Below are positions 53,541 through 62,497 of a DNA stretch of 64,000 nt, in pieces; within the stretch, counting starts at the first letter, position 1, and each line of letters starts with the position of its first letter. The notes beneath the pieces are model-generated. The model saw only the letters and a program-made list of their open reading frames with translations, was not told where the DNA came from and did no database searches. Origin of the DNA: Archegozetes longisetosus (Eukaryota > Arthropoda > Arachnida > Sarcoptiformes > Trhypochthoniidae); contig JAEMBT020000004.1 in NCBI GenBank assembly GCA_018873245.2, positions 4,636,573-4,700,572 of the forward strand, written 5' to 3'. The position numbers and the translations under genes are program-made.

Positions 53541-54046
53541 ATTTGATTTGAATTGATTTCTATGGGTTGATGACTATTATTGTATAGTTCTTAATCTTCT
53601 TATTCATATAACGTATGATTAATAGTTATCGAAAGTTAAATTTGATATTTTTCTTCAGTTTATTCAAAGGTTCATGACTTTTGAGCATTTTTTTCCATCA
53701 GCAAGTGTTCAGTGAATAAGAGAAGAGAACATAATTCATACTTGATTCACAGTATACAAGTTTGTTGTGTTTATTAATATCGGATTTTCGATTAGCTCAG
53801 TTTTGTCGCTAAGGTTTCAAAACATTTGAAAGCATTTGTTATTACTATTTACTATAAGGAAAAACAAGACAAGTCTCAGGTCACAAGCAATTTTAATATA
53901 TAGTGCAATAAACCAAAGAATAAATCAATATGAAGTACATTAGCCCCAAACATAATATCAAAAGCGAGACTAACTTTCATTCATTTCCATATTTGCTCTG
54001 ATAAGTATAACACATAAATATAAAGTTGTGAAACAGTGGTTTGACA
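53541..54046. other. Intergenic between UTP6 and a small membrane-protein gene
   Basis: About 500 AT-rich bases with no further signal seen. Confidence 0.6.
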
Positions 54047-54409
54047 ATGATTTTCCGCTTAAATCAAATCCAATTAAATCCTTCATGTTTATCGCATTAT
54101 GATGAGAATCGGCAAATGCTCTTCTATTGTGGCCTATTCTCAAGCTTTACTGGGATATTTTGGATATTTATGGGTCTCATAATGAAGTACGCGTTGCCCA
54201 AACCGGTTGGGTCTTCAGTTAATTCAGTTGCTTTCGGCATTATGTTTGTCGGTGTTGTCGTGCTGACTATCGGCTCTATTTTTACGACTACTATTCTTAT
54301 AACTGGAAGAATCAAGAATAAGACATCAGCTCTCTGTTCGGAAAAGCCATCTCGACCAGCGTCTAATGATAACTCACACCAATCAGTCAATGTTTCGATT
54401 CTACCTTAA
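54047..54409 (+). CDS. Small protein with two transmembrane helices, unknown family
   Basis: 120 residues from the ATG at 54047; the upstream TTG in the same frame is not used as a start. Two hydrophobic segments are clear: about 28-48 (MLFYCGLFSSFTGIFWIFMG) and about 67-90 (FGIMFVGVVVLTIGSIFTTT). They are joined by a short loop containing KPVGSSVNS. The C-terminal 30 residues are polar with Ser and Asn and end in SILP. There is no signal peptide, and both termini probably face the same side. Support for it being real: an undisturbed frame with a near-GC-neutral codon pattern, and AATAAA about 190 bases after the stop. I do not recognise the family. A missing upstream exon cannot be excluded. 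Confidence 0.6.
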   Translation: MIFRLNQIQLNPSCLSHYDENRQMLFYCGLFSSFTGIFWIFMGLIMKYALPKPVGSSVNSVAFGIMFVGVVVLTIGSIFTTTILITGRIKNKTSALCSEKPSRPASNDNSHQSVNVSILP

Positions 54410-54601
54410 TTTGTGGCTTCAGTAATCGTTCTCATTGTGTTTTGTGCTTAAGCTAAAAGCTATCTTATATCTTGTTTTATATTATAATTCAGTTTAACTT
54501 ATCACTCTAACTTTTAAATTATTAATTTGATAACTGTTCAATAGCTTTTATTGCATACTATATAAAGCAATTGACTGTAATTTTCACGTAATTTAATATA
54601 G

Positions 54602-54607
54602 AATAAA
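54602..54607 (+). terminator. Poly(A) signal of the two-helix protein gene
   Basis: AATAAA, the first on the plus strand after the stop at 54409. Confidence 0.5.
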
Positions 54608-55662
54608 ATATAGGTTCTTAATCCAATCTTGTTTGATTCTTTTATTAATGGCTAGTTATCTATAGAGATTATTATGTTTTTCATTCTTTCAAAGTTATGC
54701 ATTTTTATGCTTTTCTTCTGAAAAAGCATAATTGTTCATCTTCAGTTATTATATCAGTTTGTATAACTCTCTACTGTAAAGCCTTTTAAATGTTGCTGAA
54801 GACCTTTATGTTCAAGTTAATGAGTCAATTTACGCAGATAAGTAAGTAATAACTTGATTTATCTGTGCAAGTTTTAGCACTTGTTTTGGTCAGTTTGACT
54901 TTTCACATACAGTAACTGTATGCTCTGTGCAAATAGATTTCTAGAAATTCATTATCTCTAAATGCAACCAAATAAGGGGACCAAAAGTTATGCATTATTT
55001 AAGTAAATAGTTATGTCATTCTGTAGTGTATGAAGAAAGTCGAATGAGTAATAATCATATGCACTAAAAGCTTAGCAATCTGTGATAGCGACTAGAAAAG
55101 ACACATTAAGATGGTATGCTTTTCCACAAATCATAATATTGAACATATTAACAAGCTTATAGGATATCCAACATAGTAATCAAAGAAATCTAGGAGTCAA
55201 ATTTTGCAAAAAAAATTAACGTACATCACAAGAAAGATGAAATAAGAGTGATCATTTTCTCGTTGCTATCGGGGATTATAGTGTTAGAAGTGTATATTTA
55301 ACGGCTATTATTTGATGAACTTTATAGCGAATGAGTGATTAACTGACATTGACAAATGTGAACTGGCTCTAAAAAGTTTCAAACTTTGATTCATCGGCTT
55401 TTTTCAATCTCTCATTTCAATAGGACTACATTAGTGACAGGTCTAGTGGCAAAACATTCATTTTAAATACAGACCATATTTTAGTTGTAATTCAATTGAA
55501 TCAAATCAGTATTTTAGGCTTGAATTTTATCTTAATATTGATTAACTAATTAATCAAAAGACAATGAACTGCTTTTTAGTAAGTTCTTAAGCAAGTAAAC
55601 TCTAAAATATTCAAAATTGATGTCAGTATTAATCGATTGATTAGATCCAAAGTAACGTCCAA
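54608..55662. other. Intergenic upstream of the TIS11-like gene
   Basis: About 1 kb of AT-rich DNA. No coding signal or clear core promoter. Confidence 0.6.
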
Positions 55663-56429
55663 ATGAATGGTTCGTCTCAGGTCACTCAAAACATACATCG
55701 ACTCATTCCAAAGCAATTAATCATTCAAGAGATCCATCAACTGGTTAGAACTCAAAGTTTGGAAACATCCAAATTGTCGACTCAATGCTCAAAACGTGAG
55801 AATATAGTCATCAATTTAATTGACTTACTAACCAATTTGTCAATGAATTAACCAATTTGATCATACAATGTTTAGAACCGAAATATGGTCTGAAAGACGT
55901 TGAAACGACTCCTACGCCTCCGACCAATAATGCAATGTTTCACCCGAGCCGTTATAAGATAGAGATGTGCTATCATTACAATGAGTTAGGAAAGTGCCAG
56001 TTCGGCGATCGTTGTCTTTACGCCCACTCCAAAAGTGAGTTGAGGCCATGCACTTACAGACACAAAAAGTTTAAGACAGAATTATGCAAAAATTTTCATT
56101 CCGAGGGTTATTGTGATTTTGGCGCTCGTTGTTCTTTCATTCACTCCAAGCCTGATTTAGATTCATTGATCAATTATTTGGAAAATCATTCCGTAGCTAA
56201 GCTTCCGATGCCTGAGAACCCGAGCCCAAACTCCAAATCCAGTTCCAATCCAAGCCCCAATCCCGATTCTGATGACATGTCATCCATTGAGACTGACTGC
56301 CAAAAAATTGTATCTGTATTGAAGGGATGGGCTCACAATTGTGATGACGAGTCGGATCTCTTGCCCTCTTCTTTCAATGGTAATCAAGACAATAGACTTA
56401 AAGCATTTGTTAGACTTAGTAATCATTGA
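55663..56429 (+). CDS. TIS11/ZFP36-type tandem CCCH zinc-finger mRNA-decay factor
   Basis: Two exons, 55663-55795 and 55876-56429; 228 residues. The 80-base intron starts GTGAGA, contains the ideal branch site TACTAAC and ends TTTAG. It explains why the two parts lie in different frames. Two C-x8-C-x5-C-x3-H fingers (C76-C85-C91-H95 and C115-C124-C130-H134) have lead-ins YKIEMC and FKTELC, close to the family's YKTELC. Such fingers bind AU-rich elements in 3' UTRs. The linker between fingers is 19 residues, one more than I know for mammalian TTP. The last residues (RLKAFVRLSNH) resemble the C-terminal NOT1-binding motif of TTP proteins, which recruits the CCR4-NOT deadenylase. The middle is Ser/Pro-rich. 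The role is thus likely to be cytoplasmic mRNA turnover. An ortholog of Drosophila Tis11 is likely, but a mite-specific paralogue is possible. Confidence 0.9.
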
Positions 56430-57460
56430 ATTCCGTCAAAATAGATTGAAAATAACAAATGCTTTGATTTATCATTCATTTCAATTGAAATTTCTTTTTA
56501 TTTAATTTTTTTATTTATTTTATATAAAATTGGACCTTTCTCTTAAGTTTGAATTCAATCATATATCAAATCATTTAATTTAATTGGAAGAAAAAAACCA
56601 AAAAAATACATTTCATTATTTAAAGTTATAAACTTTTATATAATTAAGATATTCCGAATTAATATGCATTTGATTGTAGTTTATAAGCTTGTGAAAATGA
56701 GTTACATTAAATAAAACTGTAATTTGTATTATTCATAATTGTAATAAATATAACAAATTTCTCAAATTTTCTAGATTTTGTATTATCAAACAAGTTTAAA
56801 ACCATTAAAACAAACATTTGATCAAATTCTAACATCAGTCTCTTATTTCCTGTTAACTGATCCAATTTTGAGTCAGTTAATGTGCATTGTCACAAAATAA
56901 GCAATTAGTCACTTAAATAGCTAGAATGGTGCCACAAATAGACAAGTTTAGATAAAAAAATTGATTAAGTTATATATAGCATTTATTGACTGATCACTCA
57001 TTTTGGTTTAGTTGTAAATACCAGGCTGAATGAATCAGATGATTCTTGAGTTTTAGTTCGGTCGATAGAAGTTAGTAATCTTAATGAGACAATTTTCATC
57101 AATCAGTCTAAATAGGCCGTGTATTGGACTGTCGATATTGAAAGTGAAACTTTCGATTCATTTTAGTATTTTCGCAAGTAATTACTTGCGAAATTACCTT
57201 ATAGGTTAAGAACATTCAATTCGAACCACTGACTCTTCACTGAATAAGCAAAATATTATAATTGGACTACAAATATTAATAAATTGTAACAAAAATGTCT
57301 CAATTAATTGATGAGTAATTTTTTCTTAATATAAATTCAATTTTCGATAAATAAACTTTTTGGGTTCATTACACTTTCATTTATAGAAATTTGTTCTCAT
57401 TTTGACACAAATAGGCATTAATGAATTGTCATCTTTGCTTAAATTTGGACAATTTATTGG
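56430..57460. other. Intergenic with TIS11 3' UTR and upstream region of the next gene
   Basis: Very AT-rich. An AATAAA at 56710-56715 is a plausible poly(A) signal for the TIS11-like gene. A perfect 24-base palindrome lies at 57170-57193. Confidence 0.65.
57170..57193. promoter_or_regulatory. Perfect 24-bp palindrome upstream of a TATA promoter
   Basis: The left half is TTTCGCAAGTAA and the right half is its exact reverse complement. It lies about 290 bases upstream of the TATA box at 57461. The centre, AGTAATTACT, contains the homeodomain-type core TAATTA, and each arm reads CTTGCGAAA. A binding site for a dimeric factor is possible; this is inference. Confidence 0.4.
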
Positions 57461-57491
57461 TATAAAAGAGCGTTCGAATATCGTTTTCAGT
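57461..57491 (+). promoter_or_regulatory. Core promoter: TATA box plus arthropod initiator
   Basis: TATAAAA at 57461-57467 and the initiator TCAGT at 57487-57491 are 28 bases apart (T of TATA to A of TCAGT), which is the standard spacing. Transcription should start at about 57489, giving an 82-base 5' leader before the ATG at 57571. Confidence 0.8.
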
Positions 57492-57570
57492 ATAGTCTTC
57501 AAACTTCTTAGTTCTATCTATCTATAAGTTTATCAATTTAGAACATTTTCAAATCTTTTCATTAAATAAA

Positions 57571-58005
57571 ATGTTTTCAAATAAGATTTACTTAGTTTTC
57601 TGTATATTATACTTCTTTATTGATTATAACGAAGCTTTTTTCAAAGGATATGAAGGAACCTCAAAACAGAAGCCACAACGTATGAAATATCAGCCTGTGC
57701 CTCAATATCAAACGGCTGCAGCTCCGAAAACATCGGCGCCAAAAACAACCACATCAGCTCCGGCCACCACCTCTATGCCCTACCAAAACACACAGAATAA
57801 CTTCGGTGTCAATAATTTGCAGAATATGATGGGCCATACGAGTGGCCATAGTTTCCAGCCGTTAATGGTCGTATTAGTGCCCGTTCCTGTCAGTCAACCT
57901 CAACCGTCACCAACTTATGCCACAACGGCTGCTCCAACCGAGAGCCAACAACTGAAGCTCCAGCCTATGAAGCGTCAACAACAGAGGGATATGGGTATGC
58001 CATGA
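57571..58005 (+). CDS. Small secreted Pro/Ala/Thr/Gln-rich protein
   Basis: 144 residues, one exon. A signal peptide (about residues 1-22; IYLVFCILYFFIDY, then NEA) is followed by a low-complexity mature chain. It has lysine-rich FKGYEGTSKQKP, an Ala/Thr/Pro region (SAPKTTTSAPATT), a Gln/Asn/Met part (NLQNMMGH), a short hydrophobic MVVLVPVPV and a Gln/Lys end. There are no cysteines after the signal peptide. Its Thr/Ser and Pro content would allow O-glycosylation. Strong TATA and initiator elements suggest regulated, tissue-limited expression, as for cuticle, silk or salivary components; none is proved. I do not know the family. The same frame has no upstream ATG, so the start is clear. Confidence 0.8.
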   Translation: MFSNKIYLVFCILYFFIDYNEAFFKGYEGTSKQKPQRMKYQPVPQYQTAAAPKTSAPKTTTSAPATTSMPYQNTQNNFGVNNLQNMMGHTSGHSFQPLMVVLVPVPVSQPQPSPTYATTAAPTESQQLKLQPMKRQQQRDMGMP

Positions 58006-58409
58006 GTGGTGGATATAAGAAATAGTTTCAAAACTTCATGTTTCTCATCACAACTCTGAATAACCTGAAGTTATCTCTTACTAAACTCATAGTGAAAATC
58101 AGTATATGCTTAGAATAGTTGATATTTTTTATTTTCGATGCTCTCAGATCACACAAGTCAGGGTTTTCATAATACTTTCATATGTTTATTGCACAAAATT
58201 ATGCATCTATTGTGATAAACTCTTCTTCTATATTGTAAAGATCTTTTTAGTACATGTAGTGATTATTAAATGCTTATTATGTTATCTTTTGAGTCGGTTT
58301 TCGACATCAAAGTCATAACTTGAAAATTTTTTAATTGTTTTATTCAATAATTAACTTTAAGCTCAAATAAGTTAAACTATATTTTATACAATTGTCAATC
58401 TCTTTATTT

Positions 58410-58415
58410 AATAAA
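58410..58415 (+). terminator. Poly(A) signal of the secreted-protein gene
   Basis: AATAAA, about 400 bases after the stop codon at 58005. Confidence 0.4.
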
Positions 58416-58663
58416 TTGAATTTTACTTAAAGCGCTTGCTTTTCATCTTTTTGTGTCCCTTGCAGTCAACTCAAAGTTTCAATTTTGAAAATTCGATTAA
58501 ACTTTAAAGGTGATCAACGCTTTTTATAATTATAATTATTCTCATATTTAAGCTGAAGTTTTTCTCAAAACTAAAAAATCGATTAATGATCTGGAAAATT
58601 ATATGATGTAAACATTGCTTTCAAATGAGGATAACTTTTAGTAATAATTTAACCAATTGGTCC

Positions 58664-58745
58664 AGCTAGTAGGGGTCTAGCAGTAGCTCTGGTACTTGAG
58701 CACCCTCAACTCAACTTCTCCCCCCGATTCAAATATGTTACTAAT
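58664..58745. repeat. Dispersed repeat, copy C
   Basis: It shares CTGGTACTTG, ACCC and ACTCA with copy A (31171-31240) and AGTAGCT...CTGGT with copy B (50750-50832). It is GC-rich compared with its flanks. Confidence 0.4.
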
Positions 58746-59257
58746 CTGACATAAAAAGTTATACATTTTCTAATTGGAATATTTTTAAATTTGTTGCAAC
58801 AATTACCACGGAGTAAATTGGAAATAGGTTAAACTCAAGTTTAAAACAATTAAACAAGAAGTTCTAATGAAAGAAGTACAATATATATTTAACCAAAATC
58901 AATATGGTATGTGCTCATGATCCCAAACTTGGAACTTAGTGCACTCCTTCAAATCTATTCCATTTCAAATGTTCAAGCTAGTTAATTGTAATAACTTTTA
59001 ATTGATTAACTAACTTGAATAAAACTAAAGACTTCTAAAAAGGTTGATGTGACTAAAAGGCATAAGTGGTGCCATCAACCAGTGATTGCTTGTTAGAAAT
59101 TTTGAAAATTTGGCTCAAAATATAAAATGACTCAATCATTTCTAATGGTTAGCATTCTACATCAATTCAATTATTAATAACTTGTATGATTTCTCTGTTT
59201 GTGTAGTAAACTATATTTAGTTATCATTAATATAGTTAACAATTAATAATTAGTGAA

Positions 59258-61534
59258 ATGTTGAGAAGTTTAGTTCCGTCGCAACTTAAAAAACGCAAAC
59301 AATCAAATCAAACAAATAATAGAAACAAAAAGTCGTGTCAATCGATGCCATTGAGTCCATCAAAACATATCAATATTAATGTAAAAAATGGATCAAATCT
59401 TAATCAAATTATTGAAAATAAGCTATCCCATGATGATTACATCCGCAAAATATTGTCGCGACCTTTCGTTATACCGATTCCTAACTATAACGGTATGTAT
59501 TGATTAACACTATTGTTGTTTATTAATATTGAAATTCAATTATATTCAGGTGGTTCTTACCGTTCACTCGGAGTGCGCCTATCAGGAGGTCGTCGATCCC
59601 TACATGATCCTGAAGCAGATAATGCTCTTATACTATACAGCCCTCCAGTCATGAGCGCACACGAAATGCTTAAAGTGAAGACATCCGAGCAAAAAGTTCA
59701 TGTGGTCGTTGATCCGATACTGACTGCAGTTCTTCGTCCACATCAAAGAGAAGGTGTTAAATTTATGTGGGATTGTGTGACAGGGATTCAAATCGAGGGC
59801 AGTTATGGCTGTATTATGGCTGATGAAATGGGTTTGGGAAAGACTTTACAATGCGTTACACTTCTTTATACTCTTCTTAAACAAAGTCCTGACTGTAAGC
59901 CAACTATTGATAAGGCAGTGATTGTAGCCCCGAGTAGTTTAGTTAAGAACTGGTACAACGAAATCAATAAGTGGTTAACTAATAGAATGAGTGCTCTTGC
60001 GATCGATGGCGGCTCTAAACAAGATATCGACAATAAATTGCATTCTTTTATTAATACAATTAAAGGCAGGCGTTGTGTTAATCCTATTTTAATTATTTCT
60101 TATGAAACGTTTCGGTTACACGCAAATGTGTTGCACTCTGGAGAAATAGGACTTGTTATCTGTGACGAAGGCCATAGACTTAAGAATCAAGACAACCAAA
60201 CTTATCACGCATTGAATCAAATCAACGCAAAAAGACGTATTCTATTGTCCGGAACCCCCATTCAAAACGATTTGCTCGAATATTTCAGTTTAGTTCAATT
60301 CGTGAACGAAGGAATTCTTGGAACTGCTCAAGAATTTAAAAGAAAGTACGAGACACCGATTTTGCGCGGAAGAGATGCGGCCGCGACTGATGCTGAAATA
60401 GAAACAGCAAGGGAAAGATTAGAAGAATTGCTTTCAATTGTTAATAAATGTATGATTAGAAGAACTTCAGCTATTTTGTCAAAGTATTTACCCGTAAAGA
60501 TCGAACAAATAGTTTGCTGTGAATTAACTTCTCTTCAAAAAGCATTATATACTTTCTTCCTTAAGTCAAAAGCTGCCATTCGAGCCGTTAATGCAGCAAA
60601 TGGTGAGAAATCGAAAGGAGGAAACGCGTCATTGGTTGCGATCACATTTTTGAAAAAGCTTTGTAATAGTCCTCAATTGGCTTATGATATGTGTAAAGAC
60701 CCGAACAATGAATTAGATTCACTCTTAAGCTTATTTCCATCAGATTTCGCAACACTTAATGCCAAACAAGTAATGCCTAATTTATCGGGCAAAATGAAAG
60801 TTTTAGACACACTTTTGGCGTTTATCAAAAGTGAAACTAACGATAAAGTAGTTCTTGTATCTAATTACACACAAACACTAGATCTTTTTGAGAGATTGTG
60901 TCGGACTCGTAATTATAATTACGTTCGATTAGACGGAACGATGACTATTAAGAAAAGAGGAAAAGTTGTCGAAAGCTTTAACGATCCGAGCAGTTCTGAT
61001 TTCATATTTATGTTGAGCAGTAAAGCGGGAGGTTGTGGTCTTAACTTAATTGGTGCTAACCGTCTTGTTATGTATGATCCCGATTGGAACCCAGCAAATG
61101 ATGGACAGGCTATGGCTCGTGTCTGGAGAGACGGTCAGAAAAAACAGTGTTTTATATATCGTTTACTCTCTACCGGTACTATTGAAGAGAAAATATTCCA
61201 AAGGCAGACTCATAAGAAAGCGTTGAGCAGTTGTGTTGTCGATAACGAAGAGAACGTTGAGCGACACTTTACTTTATCTGAACTTAAAGAGCTGTTCAGA
61301 CTTGAAGAAGACGTTAAAAGTGACACACATCGAAAGTTGAATTGTAAGAACTGTATGAATGATATTCCGATCCGAACTCCACCACAAGACGCAGACTGTA
61401 ACAGAGATTTGTCTGAATGGTATCACTGCCCCGACAAACGAGGAGTTGTTGACTACATATTGAAGAAAGCGTGGGATCAAGGAATCACTTATTGTTTCCA
61501 TCAGAAATCTCACGAACAAAAAGCTATTCCTTAA
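59258..61534 (+). CDS. RAD54L: RAD54 recombination-repair DNA translocase
   Basis: Two exons, 59258-59492 and 59550-61534, with a 57-base intron (GTATGT...TTCAG); 739 residues against about 747 in human RAD54L. The N-terminus ([15 protein letters not shown]) and [18 protein letters not shown] match the family. It is a Snf2-type ATPase: [13 protein letters not shown], Walker [10 protein letters not shown] (K176), Walker B-type DEGH (284-287), [16 protein letters not shown], then the second RecA lobe with [32 protein letters not shown] and [13 protein letters not shown]. The C-terminal CxxC zinc-ribbon-like part (CKNCMNDIP) and HQKSHE are kept. RAD54 works in the nucleus with RAD51, driving strand exchange and remodelling chromatin during homologous recombination. 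All motifs are intact. A TTG frame opening at 59513 lies in the intron and is not a start. Confidence 0.97.
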
Positions 61535-62497
61535 ATTATTATTACTATTTTTTTATATAAATTAACATTTCATTCATTATTTTGATACAACCATGTACTT
61601 CAAATGCGAAATTATTTTTTCACAACATTTATACCTATTATAAATGCCTCTAAAGTATGCGATTAATTGCAATCTTTAAGTGTTTCTTATATATAAATTA
61701 ATAGAAATTCTTTTTGATTCTCTATATTTAAATAATTCAGACATTGTTGAATACTTTGTCAATTTTATCCTTAAATTCTTACGAAAATGACTGCCAAATT
61801 CATACTAAATAATTAAATTTAATTATTCTTTAAGCTTATGTGTAAAGAATCTAGTATAAAAGTGATGGAGTAAATCTACTCTTTTGAAGGCGATTTAAAC
61901 TTTATTTTAATAATATACAACTCATACAGCTAAAATGATAAAAAATGACAAAAATTCATAAAATAATTCTTTTCACTCAAAAATCTGTCAGTTTAAAAGA
62001 TGTAAACTTATGAATATATGTTGAAACAATAAAAGAGAACTCAAATATTTTATTAGAATTATCAACAATTCAGAAGTTTATTCAAAAAGAAAATTGATTG
62101 ACTAAAAAAGCAAACAATTGTACAACAACTAATTCAAAAAAAACAAATTAATCATAACATTAAATAACAAGTTCATTTCATACTTAAATATCTAACGTTG
62201 CGAAAAAGTTTTGATTTTGAAGATCAACAAAAAAGTTCATTTGGTATTCAAGTTTACAACCATTAAGGAACATGCGATACGCTAAGAATTCAAACCTTGA
62301 CTGTAAGTAAATTCTTAAGAAATTCCTATAAGAAATTATAAAAATAGTCACTAATACAATAGTCAGAGTTCTGACATATTTCAATTCAACTCTTCACTTA
62401 TTATGAACAATGTTTAAAACAAGTTTCAAAAAAATCTCTCATAACTTATTTTAGCATTTTGTTAGAAAACTAAATCATATATAATTCAAAGCGAACA
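61535..62497. other. Convergent intergenic region
   Basis: About 960 bases between the ends of RAD54 (plus) and the zinc-finger gene (minus). AATAAA on the plus strand at 62028-62033 and its complement at 61901-61906 and 62077-62082 mean the two 3' UTRs may approach or overlap. No gene was seen. Confidence 0.6.

Larger units (their letters stand above)
58006..59257. other. Intergenic between the secreted-protein gene and RAD54
   Basis: A poly(A) signal AATAAA at 58410-58415 probably ends the secreted-protein gene. A GC-richer dispersed-repeat copy lies at 58664-58745. The rest is AT-rich without genes. Confidence 0.65.

Noticed and set aside
55851-55857. Apparent frameshift between the two parts of the TIS11-like gene
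   Set aside because: An intron with donor, branch site and acceptor at 55796-55875 explains the change of frame fully.
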